Source: Poa pratensis
Taxonomy: Eukaryota > Streptophyta > Magnoliopsida > Poales > Poaceae
Direction of reading: 5' to 3'
Assembly (NCBI GenBank): GCA_947311845.1
Contig: CAMZMU010000089.1
Location: 22,782,435-22,846,434 of the forward strand
Length of the DNA stretch: 64,000 bases
The notes under the pieces were generated by a model. That model made no database searches. It was not told the DNA's origin and was given only the letters and a program-made list of their open reading frames with translations. Shown here in pieces: positions 10,792-23,030 of this stretch (positions are counted from its first letter, which is position 1; every line of letters starts with the position of its first letter). A program made the translations under genes and the position numbers.

Positions 10792-13700
10792 TTACATAGC
10801 CATCTCTGCTTGTAAAGCTGCCAGCTCATCATCTTCGGTTTTACTAGCAGAGGGCCGACTCGACTGCTGACCAGCAGGTACACGCACTGGAGCTGTGGTA
10901 GGAGCAGTTGTGACAGGTGCCAGTAGCTCTCCCTCCAATTCCTCCCCCTCCAAATCCGCAAGTTCAGCTTCAAGTTCATCCTATCCAATACAATAAAAGG
11001 TTAGATCTGTTTGCTTTGGTGAATATATGGACATCTGAGAGATAGAAAGAGAGAATCAGGGAGACATACTTCATCGAAATCACTTGCTGCTCCAATAGGA
11101 GCAGATAGTAGATCCTGGATCTGCCTCATGTTATCCATATTGTCATTAATTTCATCCATGGTCTTGTCAACATCATCAATATTTCTGCAAAAGAAGCACA
11201 TTCATGTGGTAAGACTTGAGAAACAAATAGAGTTACACACCATATCTGCAGACCAAGAAGCAAAAGCATTCCATTCCCATGGCTCCTGGTTTCAATTATT
11301 ATTTACATGATAAGAACTACTCCCTCCCTACCAAAATATAAGATGTTTTACATATGTCATATAGAGACTACATACGGATAGAAATGAGTGAATCTACTCA
11401 CTAATACGCGTCTAGATACATCCGTATCAAAAAAAATGCTAAAACAACTTATATTTTGGTACGGAGGTAGTAGTACATATGACAATATAATTGTAACACT
11501 TGAAACTCTATTCAAATTGACCGGCTTTTAGAGCACTCTTACCACACAAAATAACATTATCGATCTGATAAGTATGCGGTGTTGCAGTGACAGAATTGCA
11601 GAATCCTACATCTAACGTTCATTTGTTACTGATGCAAAACTGGGGAGCATACGAAGCTGTATGTAACTCTACAGCGTTCGGTAGAACTTTAATACGAAAC
11701 AACCTACTGTCAGAGTTTAAGTGGACATAAACTCGAACTTCTACCATACAAGCTATTTCAAGACTTCTACCCAAGTCACTGCAACTCTTTAGCATTATTT
11801 CACCCCTAACGTAAAACAAAACTTACGTTGCCATCTGCTAAGTCCCTAGACCTGCTTTGTTGTACTAACTAAATCGATAATCCATAGGTTAGATGAAAAT
11901 CACAGGAAAGTACAAAATATGACGACCTGAAGTCCAATCTAATAGATTATGCTACAAAGCTTATCCAGCAGCTGTGGCGTATTATCAAAGTACTCCTTCC
12001 ATTCACAATTATAAGATGTTTTAAATATTTCAAATAAAGGGGGAGTATATACTAAGAGAAAATTGTGATTTAGAAAGGAAACTTTAAAAAAACTCAAATG
12101 TGAGATATTTGACAATTAATACATACGTCGATTTGTGCATAGCTTTCATTGCTGATGCTCCGGTTCTCAATGCATCCACAGTCTCTGTTGTAGCTTTTGC
12201 ACCCTCCAGCATTATCATCTACAATAAAAAGACGCAGAGAGTAAAATAATGAACACTAAGTCAGACTACCCAAGTAATAAGACCAAGAAGGAAAACCAAA
12301 GTACATTGCCCTTTGAGACATCACCTGATCATGTATCCTTAATTGGAAATTCCCAAGCTGCTCGACCTGTTGCTCATAAAGTCTTTTCCTCTTCAAGCAC
12401 TGTATTGCAGCTGCGACAAATAAAAATGGTAAACTATATGTTCATCCATTCTTTGCACCAGAATTCATTAGCTTCAGAAGAAAAAACCTCAGGCCATTTG
12501 GTGACATTTGAGTATCCAGCAAGAGAACACATATGGCTGAACAGAAGAAGAACTATGTGTTTTGGACAATATCAGGAGCAAACATGAATTATTGAGAGGA
12601 ATAACATTTCCTAGGTAGGTAATTGGCAGCACAACAGTCAACAGGCATAGGTGATGCACTTTTTAACGAATGGTTGAAAACTGAGTAACAAAGCACAACT
12701 GCACAAGAGGAAAACTCAACGCGCCTCGATAGAAGTTGCAATGTTTGTCTAATAAGAAAAGATGGACATACACCACAGGAGAAAAGAGCACAAACATTCT
12801 TTCGAAGTAATAGCTAACCGTAAAATAATAGTCTGTTAATACAAAAGGATTATAGGTGCATTTCATCCCCAAAGAAGAACTTCTCTCGTATAATAAATCA
12901 TCCGAAGTGAATTAAACAAATGGTGGTAACTGGTAAGGCGTGAGGCAACTAAAGTATGAAGACTGGAATGATGGTCCAAATAACCTAACAGTAGGAAACA
13001 AGAAAAATAAGGGCAAAATAGTTGGATAACAGCACAAGGTGGCATGAGGCCAATTAAAACGTAGTCCCAAAAGAATGAAACTACAGAAAAATTTCAGGCG
13101 TTTATCCTGAAAGATTAATGAATTTCTTGGAGCTGGTATAAGATACCTTTTTTGTTCTTGGCTTTGGTGAACGCCTTGGCCTTCTCAACCTCAAGATTCG
13201 CCTTCTTCATTAGCAAATTTTCCTTCTTTTCTAACATTTCCAGAGTCTGAAGCATATTAAGAAAGTTAGTTTGCAGATACAAACTGTAGTAAAATAAGAA
13301 GATTACCACTATTACATGCCATGGGACACAACTTTATTCTGAAAGGAATGCAAGTTACATTACGACTTATCCAGGCAACATGAGCAGTCAAGATATCCAT
13401 ATAATTATACAGAGTAGAATTCGACTTGCCAGATATTCCGACATTTTTTTTCCAGATTGAGATATTCAGACATTTGAATGTAATCCTTCCATGCATTAAA
13501 TGATTCAGAGGGGTCGGGTTTCAGAACCCAGAGGACTAAGAAGACAACATTAAGTACATAGAACTTCCTTGACCTTATTTTCTAACTTTTCTTGTTTTGG
13601 AAGTGGGTGATTACAATCAAGAAGCATGCCAAAAACCTAAGTTTCTATCTCCCACACCTTCGAACCCACAAACTGGACCCTCAACCTTCCCTACTATTTC

Positions 13701-14144
13701 ACTGATCAAAACCATGCAGCCTGGCAGCATCATGTGAGGACATGGTTTTCCTTTCTTCATGTCAGACACTGACCACATGACTGCACCACCCATCATATTT
13801 TCGCTTCTTATAAAACTTCCTAATCCGTCTGCCCACCCAGTACCAGTACGGCAGACACCTATATCTAGATTGCAGCTCATATGTAATGAGAAGTTACAAC
13901 TAATCTGATCCACACCCATATATGCACAGAGCCTACACACTAGGTCCCCAGATGATTAACTTCTTCCGTGTCAAGTGGCAACCACCGAAGAGTATTAACT
14001 ATACTCCGTATTTATCTAATCGGGGCAGGGGTCAATGGACTATCGAATCCAATTCACCTCGCTAAGCTTGTCGATGGAGGCCAGCGCGGAAGCCTGGCTC
14101 TGCTCCTTGGACTTCCCGAACACCCTGCCGAACACCCCCGACAT
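10792..14144 (-). CDS. VPS32: ESCRT-III subunit VPS32 (SNF7/CHMP4 family)
   Basis: Charged-multivesicular-body protein of the SNF7/CHMP4 class. In this family the protein polymerises on endosomal membranes as the main filament of ESCRT-III and drives inward budding of vesicles into multivesicular bodies. Six coding exons on the minus strand: 14144-14058, 13246-13147, 12410-12325, 12218-12127, 11184-11070 and 10980-10792, all with GT/AG borders and consistent phase, giving 222 aa, the usual length. It starts MSGVFGRVFGKSKEQ, continues with a basic helical region (LEMLEKKENLLMKKA), and has the helical core ending DDVDKTMDEINDNMDNMRQI. The tail is acidic (DELEAELADLEGEELEGE), as expected for the autoinhibitory, MIT/ALIX-binding end. 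No frame damage was seen. Introns hold Stowaway MITEs. Plants usually have more than one copy, so which paralogue this is remains open. Confidence 0.95.
11318..11472. mobile_element. Stowaway-type MITE in a VPS32 intron
   Basis: Starts TACTCCCTCCCTACCAAAAT and ends TTTTGGTACGGAGGTAGTA, with ATAAGATGTTTTACATATG next to the left end. It lies inside the intron 11185-12126, away from the splice sites. Confidence 0.85.
11991..12048. mobile_element. short Stowaway remnant in the same VPS32 intron
   Basis: About 58 bp starting TACTCCTTCCATTCACAATT, with ATAAGATGTTTTAAATA, and ending AAGGGGGAGTATA. It looks like an internally deleted Stowaway copy. Confidence 0.65.
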
Positions 14145-14702
14145 GGCTGGCGGCCGACCTACCGGATCGCGCTCTGATTGGGTTGAATCTGCGATAGAGA
14201 GAGCAAAAATTGCAGGAGAAGGGGTCAAAATCGAGCGGCGATTCGATCGGGAAAGTCGACCGAGTGGATGGATAGATACGTCGGAACTGGAGCGCTACCC
14301 TCTTTCTGCGGGCGGGGTCTTGTGGCGGTAGCTTCGTCGGCGGGCTCGTGGTGAACGCTGGAGGGGGAAGAAGAAGAGGTAAAGCGGGACGCGGGATTGT
14401 CGTTACCGGCCTCGGAAGGAAGACGGTATTGGTATCGGTGCGGGAGTACGTCTTTGGCCGGGTCGGGCCATGTCCTACGCGGCTACGCTGAGAAATTATG
14501 CGATGTAAACCAACTTTCAGTATAATAAACCCTTAAAAACCACGAAACATTATATTTAAAAAATAAAAAATATCAATAAAAATACATTACTTTGGAAAGG
14601 TAAAGTTCTATGGACATATAAATTTGCAAGTTTAAACTTAAATTCTTTAGGAGTTATGAAGATGACAAATTCATTGTAGTAGATTCAACAATGAATAGTA
14701 GC
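14145..14702 (-). promoter_or_regulatory. 5' flank / promoter region of VPS32
   Basis: The GC-rich first 350 bases upstream of the VPS32 start codon (reading leftward gene) probably contain the 5' untranslated region and core promoter. No unambiguous TATA box was found. The composition turns AT-rich beyond about 14500. Confidence 0.4.
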
Positions 14703-14790
14703 TACTCCCTCCGACTTTGTACTAAAACATGTCTAGATACATGTGTGTGGAATAGTTAGAAAGTCTTATATTTTAATACGGAGGGAGTAC
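14703..14790. mobile_element. Stowaway-type MITE upstream of VPS32
   Basis: 88-bp element from TACTCCCTCCGACTTTG to TTAATACGGAGGGAGTA, about 560 bp upstream of the VPS32 start codon. Confidence 0.85.
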
Positions 14791-15924
14791 TCATTACTGA
14801 TTTTGTCATTTTCATGCCTCCTAAACCATTTTGAGTTTTAACTTGTAAATTTACATACATGTATATAAACTCTACAATCTCAACGTATTGCAGTTTTTTA
14901 TATTTTTTAAAAAAAATTAACCATGATTATTTTGTGGTTTTCGCCGGTTTCCACTAAAGTTGGTTTTCACCGACATTTTTCTAGGTATCGCTAGGAGCCC
15001 GTGGTTTACGGATACAGTGGGCCCGACAAGCACCGGATCAACCCCTATGGAGTCGTCTTATGCATACACAACTGACCTCCGATCACAGTGACAAGCATTT
15101 TTTTTCTTCCCTCTTTTCTCGCGATCCGCACGGATAGGTTGCATAGACCACAATAGTTGCCTGAAACATTGTTGTTAGTACTCTTATCGATATTGGTTAA
15201 TTACTTTAATAACTGCATGCGTGCATGTAGATTTGGCATTGCAGCTGCAAATTAAAATTATGAGAGAATCATTGTTGATATTTACAACTTTGTGGTTTGA
15301 TATCTAAGTCATTTTTGCGGCTGGCTTCAAAAAAATATAAGATTGTGTCATAAAAAAAGAAAGAGTCTGAATATCTCAAAAGTTTGCTTGTTTAGTTTAG
15401 ACTTTATTTTTTATTCGTTGTAGTCAGTTCATGTAACCATGTACTTTTCGCTACTATAAATATATCATTGTATTGATTGTAAAAATAACTTTACGATAGT
15501 TACAACAGAAAAGTGATGCAAATGAAATTCCAAATGGTTCATCGTGTGCTAACAAATTTGATAAATTCTTTAAAAAATGCTTCAAACATCAACACGAAAT
15601 TAAATATCAACGGTAATTTAGGAACCTGGGGGAATATAATCATAACGTCGACATACATCTTTTCGTGTATAGTGTATCTCCAATCAAAATATCATTGACT
15701 CGTGGAGGGCAGTTGTGAAACAAAAATATTATCTAGAACTTTAACGATGTGACGTGTCGTAAGAGGTTTCTGGGGCGAAAGAACACCACTTCCTCAATTA
15801 CTAATTATAAACCTTTTTAGCCTTTTTCTAGTTCATACGTATCCGGACGTATTTTACTGTGTGTTAGTTCACTCGTTTTACTCTTTATCTAGTCAACACT
15901 GAAATAGCTAGAATATCTTTTAGG
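14791..15924. other. AT-rich intergenic DNA
   Basis: No gene or RNA was recognised. Open frames are short and lack any domain. Confidence 0.4.
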
Positions 15925-16209
15925 CCTTGTTTACCTCTAATGTATTTTAGGGGATGAGAGGGGATCATCCCGGATCTCGGAAAATCCCCACTAGTTTGTT
16001 TACTTCTAGTGTATTTTAGGGATGAGAGAGGAAAATCCTCAAATATCCCCTACCAATCATCTCATTTTTGCCTAACACAAAAACTCTATTCCATGCTAGT
16101 GTATTGTAGAGGAAGAGTATTTGTGGTGATTTGTGGGGATTGGGTGTTCACCAAATCCCCTCCCATCCCCACTCCTCCCATCCCCTAAAATACCTATGAA
16201 GTAACCAAG
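15925..16209. mobile_element. hAT-like MITE
   Basis: About 285 bp with imperfect inverted ends: left CCTTGTTTACCTCTAATG and TATTTTAGGGGATG, right CATCCCCTAAAATA and GAAGTAACCAAG. The flanks are TCTTTTAGG on the left and TCTTTAGG on the right, close to an 8-bp duplication with one base of difference. A second, partial copy of the left end lies inside (about 16000). Superfamily assignment rests on the approximate 8-bp duplication. Confidence 0.6.
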
Positions 16210-16583
16210 TCTTTAGGGAAATAGTGGGCTGCCATGGGTGGTAGGTGCGCATACCCATCCAACCATTAGATTGTGTATAGGGAGCACAAGTAGTGAACCT
16301 GGAGCTGGCAGCTTACAGACGGAGTCACACCGAGAGCACGTTGTAACTCTGACACACCCCGGTCCCATATCCGCCGCTCCGTGTGGTAAAATTCTTTTTC
16401 TCCCCCACCTCCTACCTCGCACGCTCTCTCTCGTTCCTTTCTAAACAAATCCCGATCCGGCGATTTCCACCACCGTCCGTTCCCCACCTTTCCCCGGCCA
16501 TCGTCGCCATTGACAATGCACGCCGCGCAAAAACATTGGGCTTTGCCCAACGAAGGAGGACCGAGGAGGAGTACCATGGGGCG

Positions 16584-16588
16584 GGTGC
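16584..16588. repeat. target-site duplication (GGTGC), left copy
   Basis: GGTGC stands immediately left of the TGATACCC end at 16589, and the same five bases follow the TGCATCA end at 40061. A perfect 5-bp duplication fixes the outer limits of the 23.5-kb retrotransposon nest. Confidence 0.9.
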
Positions 16589-18313
16589 TGATACCCGATG
16601 AGCAAGGTTTGATACCTGCAAAAGTAAACGGGATTAGGTTGAGACTCCAAGTGCAGAGTGTATAGTAAGTGGAAGACAGTTTTCCCCACGAGGGGTGACT
16701 CGAGGGTTTAATATCGAACTCTCGGGGAATCTGCAGTGGTAGATTTATCTTCTTATCCTTCTTTTGGTTACCTACAAAACAAGGTTAGATGTTTTGGTCC
16801 TCAACCTCACCTGTGGTTGTCAAGCACAAGGTGTAAGAATGATATCAGGATAGTTATGCAATGCAAACAAGAAATAAATATGCAATGATGGTGGATGCAA
16901 TGATAAATGATATTTTTGGGTTTTTGAATGATGTATGCAAGATGAAAAGTATTTTTGTATTTTCGGATTTAATGATGGCTGAAAATAGAAAAGTGGTATA
17001 TGGTGTTGGAAAGGTGTTTCTTATGATTAAAAATGGACTGGGGTTCATGGTTTCACAAATGCACTCTCTCTTTATAAAGTGGTAGACAATGGAACACACA
17101 AAGTTAACATATGAGATTGCAACACAGGGTTTGATAACAAGTTACTTAGATATATGGGCATCACGTCCTAACATAGAGATCTTTTGGTTATTAACCTCTC
17201 TTATACTCCACCAAGATGCGAACTAAATCATAACACCTCAGTAATTAAGATAACTCAGAGTATAGCATTAAGTATCATGACATGAAGTGAAAATAAGAAC
17301 ATGCTAGATCTAGTCATGGAGTAGTGGCAATGGTCACGCCCACATCCCCGGTAGCATGGTATTTTAGTTTATCCCTAGTGAGGCAACAAAGTAAGGTAAA
17401 GATACCAAAGTGGATCGCAGAACTTTCTCTCACGTTCACTGCACTAGCCACCCCCGTTACTCCAACTAATGCACACGTTCCCCCACACACGCTCTCATAA
17501 ACATGCTTGATCAAAACAAGTAGACAAGAACGGGGTACATAATATGCATCTATACTCATAACTGAAACAAACATTGCAATCTCAAACATATATTAACTCA
17601 TAAAGATCCACCACAAAGGTATTACAACGGTGACCGTAATCATGTTCAGCAGCTCATACGGTGCTAATTAGTGAAGCTCAAGAGAGGAGAGATACATAAG
17701 TTACTTCCACAAACCCATAGTCCAGAGGTGGACTACTCCCTCTTCATCATGGAGACGGTGGAGAAGTCGATGGAGAAGATGGAGACCACGCCGGCAGCGC
17801 CCCGCCGGAGTTTTCCCCCTCCAATCTGCAGCTCCTGATCTCCGTTTCGGTGTTTCTGTGTTTGTGCGGCGCTCCTTCCAGAGAACGTCGGGGGACCTTT
17901 TTTATAGGCGTTTTTAGGTCAAGACGAAGGCGGTGGAGCGAAGATCGACGGCAACGGAGCCACGAGGCCCAAACGGGTGGGTCCCACGCGGCCTGTACTG
18001 TGGCCGCGTGGGCCATGCCCGTTTGGCCCTCGGGCCTCCGTTTGCTTGCTTCCTTTTTCCGTAGTCCTTCTTCCTTCCAAATATTGACGCCCGTAAATTT
18101 CCAGGTGATTTCGTTGACGTTTGGGTCCCTGAAACATTAAAATACAAAACTAGGGTTTTCTGCCTGTGCAGGGTTAATTCCAAATAAATGGGAAAACTAT
18201 GAAGTATTCCCAAAATCATGATAAAACATTGATATAACCCTTATATGATGCAAATATGATTGGAATATAAGCAATTAAAGTGCAAAGTTCATGTATGCAT
18301 TTTACATGCATCA
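16589..18313 (-). repeat. 3' LTR of the outer element
   Basis: Starts TGATACCC and ends TACATGCATCA, 1725 bp. The inner edge is followed by a tract which on the minus strand reads AAGCTTGGGGATGT, a typical polypurine tract. The last about 150 bp recur at 39911-40061. Confidence 0.85.
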
Positions 18314-18340
18314 ACATCCCCAAGCTTAATCCATGCTCGT
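18314..18340 (-). other. polypurine tract of the outer element
   Basis: On the minus strand the sequence before the LTR reads AAGCTTGGGGATGT. The same kind of tract sits at 23031-23047 for the inner Gypsy element, showing the two families are related. Confidence 0.6.
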
Positions 18341-20616
18341 CCTCGAGTATGAAGATGATAAAACTAACATGGACTTTGCAATTTAATACTTAACAATGGA
18401 TATCAAAGATGATTACTATTGCTACATATAGTCAAATGATTCATTCTTCAAAGGAGTAGCAATATGCAAATAGTTTATGAAGTGATATCAAGTATTCAAG
18501 ACAAGGATGTTCATTGATAGTTCACAAAGTGTAACATAGTAGCAAGTAATATGGAACACATGTATGCATAATGATAAGTAGAACATCCTACAATGGTCAT
18601 AGAGTGTAGATGAAAATCTGAATATGATAGGTGTACACTTTGGAAAGATGTATATGTGAGTAGAGGTAAAGCATGCATAAGTTTCATCCAACTTCCAAAC
18701 TCTTCTACTTAAGTTAATGATTGCAATAAGGTATTCATTGGTGTCAAGCTCTCATTGCCCCTATCATAGCATCTTGAATGATTAAGGTTAAAGTGAAAGC
18801 AAATATGAGTAGTGTGCTTGACAAAGTAAAGGTTGGATGTCTCATGCCCCTTGAATACAAGTACTACACCATGATTACTCAACTTAGGAAACAAAGCAAG
18901 TTCAAGTTATATATCATTGTAAGTAATAATAGTATCATCAAGAGCGTCAACTGGGGTACCTCTTGTCCCAGATATGGAACAAGCCCATATCAAAATGACA
19001 AGACAAACAAACAAATGAAAATCTCAACACCCTTTTTATTTACCATTGGAATAGTTTTTTATTGTAAGGTGTATCACAGAATTCACCATAGTATGTAAGT
19101 AAATTTCCACCATGAATGATGCATGGCTTAGATTAGCGGCCCAGGCGTCTCTCTAACCATTTATACAAACTCATTTGAACTACTTCATTTCCACCTCATT
19201 TCACCATGATAGGCATCCATAACAAAAGTACATGATATCAACTAAATGAGATGAAGAGCATGTTGAAAGCTTGCATGTGACAGCACATATGGGCTAACTC
19301 CCAACCTCGAACATTTATCAAGCCACTAGCATCATAATCTTAATCACAATGGGTCATGTTTTATTATGCAAATAAAAGAACATTGTGCATCAAGTTCGTG
19401 AGAGCTATATAACCAATTTTTTCCATTGCAATCAATAACATAAACATTTTCATTCAGAGGTAAGATAACACAAACAACATGTTAAACATACTCGGAATAG
19501 CATAAAGCCAATAGGTAGATATGGTGGACTCACTGGAATAACTTTGGTTGAAGGTGTTGGAAACAAGTTTTTGCTTGTTGGAGTTTTTGGGCTAGCAAAA
19601 GGGAGAAAGTTGACCATCTAGATGCATGCATGAGTGTCCATAGAACTAACTAATCCATGTTAAACCAAGTGAAATAACAATCAGCACCAAAACATGAATA
19701 AGTGATAGCTCTACAAAAAGAATTTGCAAACTATTACTCATAAACAAGCTCATGAATCATGCAACTATATGTATCATTAAAAATCAATCAAACATCCCTT
19801 TTCCCAATCTTATAAAAGCATCCAACATATTTCAACCCATATTTCCAGTAGCTCTCTCATATATAATTGATAGTGTGGTGGTCTCTCAAGACTCAAACAA
19901 AAACAAAAAACGACGCTCCAAGTTTATGCGATAAAGTGTTTCGATCGAAAAACAGAAGTTGGACGTGTGCAAACCGAGAGTGTGTAGGTCCAGCGGGGTT
20001 GTCTTCACATCCCCAAGCTTATGGTCTTCACCATCCTTGGATAGCTCTTGGTGCATCTCCTCCAATCCCTGTGAAAAAACTTCAAAACACCGTTTCTCCC
20101 ATCTCTTTTCTGTGGGGTGCATTAATAGTGATAAACAAATAGGTTCCTTGCTGCATATAATCCTTGAACAAAAATTCATATGACATGTCCAGAAAGTGTA
20201 TAATGTTGTATGCCTACTCATAAACTCAATTGGATCAAAAAGATTCAACTTAAAAGCTCAAAGCATGCATCAAACAAAATGGGACAGAATCTGTCCAGAA
20301 AAACAGCAGCAGCAAAACGTATTTTTCTACCCTACCAAACTTTCTCGAAAAATTCCGAAAAATTCATGCATACAGAGGATGAAAAGTTGCAACTACAGTT
20401 CAAATATGAGCTCATTCGGAGTTACAGAATAAGAATTAAAAATCATACCGTGCACTGATTCGTGCAGGAATAAAATCTCCGAACGCTATAAGCAACTTTT
20501 TCAAACCAAAAAGGGTAAAACTTGGCACTTTATTAAAAACTCCAGAACCTAACTAGACACAAAATCTCTTGTTACAGCAAGAGGACACAAAGAAAAATCA
20601 CACACAAAAATAACCG
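18341..20616 (-). other. non-coding 3' internal region of the outer element
   Basis: AT-rich and without a long frame on either strand. It corresponds to the long non-coding stretch between protease and 3' LTR seen in protease-only Triticeae elements. Confidence 0.5.
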
Positions 20617-20664
20617 GGTTGCCTCCCGCAAAGCGCTTTCTTTATAGCCATATAGCTAGGCTTC
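20617..20664 (-). repeat. shared retroelement 3' cassette, copy 1
   Basis: Reads on the minus strand GCCTAGCTATATGGCTATAA, then AAGAAAGCGCTTTGCGGG, then AGGCAACCCGG. A close relative lies at 25629-25674 in the other Gypsy-type element. I have seen this AGCGCTT...GGGAGGCAACCC phrase as a recurrent 3' motif of Triticeae Gypsy elements; its role is unknown to me. Confidence 0.6.
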
Positions 20665-20675
20665 TTACTTGTTGT

Positions 20676-21436
20676 TTATTGAAGACGAAGCTCATGAGGG
20701 AGCTTGAACTTTGATGGTTCCCTCTTCCTTGGAAAGTGTTCCATACACTTCTTGTGTGGAAACTGAAACTTTACATTCCCTTCCTTTGAATCAATGATAG
20801 CACCTGTGGTACGAAGAAAAGGTCTTCCAAGAATAATAGGACTAGAGGTTTTATTCCCCATATCCATGATTAGAAAATCCACAGGCACAAAAGTCATATG
20901 TAACTCTACCATAACATCACTTACTTTTCCCAAAGCATGTTTAATAGAGTCATCAGCAAGTGCTAGTTCAATAGAGCATTTTTCAAGATTTTTCAATTCA
21001 AGCACTTCATATAGTTCTTTAGATAAAACAGAGACACTAGATCCTAGATCAAGTATGGCATGGTGTGTCTCTTTTCCAATAGTTACTAGTACCTTAGGTA
21101 TCCACATATCCCCAAGCTTAGGTGGTATCATAGCCTCTTGGTTGTACCTAGCAATCTTTTCTTTCAAGACATGATTAGCAATATAAGAACCAAAACCTGC
21201 TTGGTTAGTGTTGATGGAAGGATCACTTGCAAATTTTTGTAAGATAGATATTAATTCATGCAAGCTACAATTTTCTAAGTCAAGCAAAGGATCCTTGACT
21301 TCATTAAGCATTTTAACTTCCTCAACTTTCTTTTCTCTATTGTGTAGGTTGAATATTTCATAACGGTCATCAAAGACATCTTCAGGTACTTGGGCTTTTT
21401 CTAAACTTTCTTTAATTCTTACTTCCAAAAGCAAGC
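20676..21436 (-). CDS. retropepsin-type aspartic protease of the outer Gypsy element, 5'-truncated
   Basis: Remains of a gag-protease reading frame of about 250 codons. The catalytic loop is HAILDLGSSVSVLS (Asp-Leu-Gly-Ser replaces the usual Asp-Thr/Ser-Gly-Ala), followed by the flap region (LALADDSIKHALGKVSDV) and the second signature SPIILGRPFLRTTGAIID. Together these fit a Ty3/Gypsy retropepsin, which cleaves the element's own polyprotein. Upstream residues (KESLEKAQVPEDVFDD) should belong to gag or a linker. The frame does not begin naturally: at 21437 it runs straight into the LTR of the second element, which adds about a dozen foreign residues and a chance start. No polymerase follows the protease. 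It is a transposon gene, not a host gene. Confidence 0.8.
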
Positions 21437-23030
21437 CGATGACGTGAAACACACGTTCGTTGGGAGACCCCAAGAGAAAGGTATGATGTAGTCAGCAGCA
21501 AGTTTTCCCTCAGAAAGAAACCAAGGTTATCGAACCAGTAGGAGCAGCAACTCTTCAGAAGGTTGTCAACGGCGCCAGAAAAATAGCTGTCGCAGGGAGT
21601 CTGGACTGTTGACGTGGAATCTGCACACAACACAATCAAACTACTTTGCCCCAACGAAACAGTGAGGTTGTCAATCTCACTGGCTTGCTGAAAACAAAGG
21701 ATTAAACGTATGGTGTGGAAAATGAGTATTAAATTGCAGAGAATGAAAAAGGAACAGTTTGCAGTTTGTGGTTGTTTAATCAGTGTAAAAGAATGGACCG
21801 GGTCCACAGTTCACTAGTGGTGTCTCTCCATAAAAGATAACTAACATGTTGGGTGAACAAATTACAGCTGGGCAATTGACGAATAGTGAGCGCATGACAA
21901 TGCATATACATGACATGTTGACTACTATGATATTTAATTGGGCATTACGACATAATACATAGATCGTTATCCAACAGCATCTATGACTAATAATCCACCG
22001 CCGGGTTGTCATCCGAGTCCCCCGTTGGTATTAAGTTGCAAGCAACGGATAATTGCATTAAGTAAAGTGCGTAATGTAAACAAACACATATGCCCGTGGA
22101 CATAGCATCGTTAGGTTATCCCTAGTGGCAACAGCACATCCACAACCTTAGAACTTTCTGTCACTGTCCCAGGTTAAACGGAGACATGAACCCACTATCT
22201 AGCATAAATACTCTCTCTTGGAGTTACAAGCATCTACTTGGCCAAAGCATCTACGAGTAACGGAAAGCATGCAAGATCTTAAATAACATATAAGATAGAT
22301 TGATAATCAACTTGACATAATATTCAATATTCATCGGATCCCAGCAAACACAACATGTAGCATTACAATAATATGATCTTGATCATGTAGGGCAGCTCAC
22401 AAGATCTAAACATGATGGCACAAAGTGGAGAGACAACCATCTAGCTACTGCTATGGACCCGTAGTCCAAGGATGAACTACTCACGCATCACTCCGGAGGC
22501 AGGCATGGCGATGTAGAAGCCTCCGGTGACGATTCCCCTCTCCGGCAGGGTGCCGGGAAGAGGTTCTGAACCCTCCCGAGCTAGGGTTGACGACGGCGGC
22601 GTCTCTGGATCTTTTCGTGGATATTTGCTCAGGTACTTAGGGTTTTCGCGTCGGGGGGAATAAGTAGGCGAAAGGGCGGCGGCTGCGGACCCCCGAGGGG
22701 CCCACACCACCCAGGGCGCGGCAGAGGGGGGCCCGCGCCCTGGTGGCGTGTGGCCTGGTGGCCCTCCTCTGCTGCTCCTTCGCTCCGTCAGGCGTGTTCT
22801 GGAAAAATAGGCACCCCCGTGTAGTTTCGTCCAATTCCGAGAATATTTCCAGACTAGCTTTTCTGGAATACAAAAACAGCAGAAAACAGGAACTGGCACT
22901 TCGGCATCTTGTTAATAGGTTAGTCCCAAAAAATGTATAAAAGTGATATAAAGTAGATGCAAAACATGTAGCAATTGGTATAAAACAAGCATGGAACATC
23001 AAAAATTATAGATACGTTTGAGACGTATCA
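21437..23030 (-). repeat. 3' LTR of the inner Gypsy element
   Basis: About 1.59 kb, matching 38316-39910. It includes an internal CAACGGCGCCA (21567-21577) followed by GAAAAATAGC, which copies the sequence seen at the true primer-binding site. The GC-rich inner part (22480-22760) is open in several frames by composition only. Confidence 0.85.

Noticed and set aside
13617..13940. 107-codon Cys-rich minus-strand frame in VPS32 intron 1
   Set aside because: No Cys-spacing pattern of any known family, and it lies within an intron of a confidently modelled gene.
22477..23002. Overlapping frames of 120-140 codons in the Gypsy LTR, repeated at 39367-39882
   Set aside because: Both lie in LTR sequence, differ by frameshifting indels between the two LTRs and have no domain.
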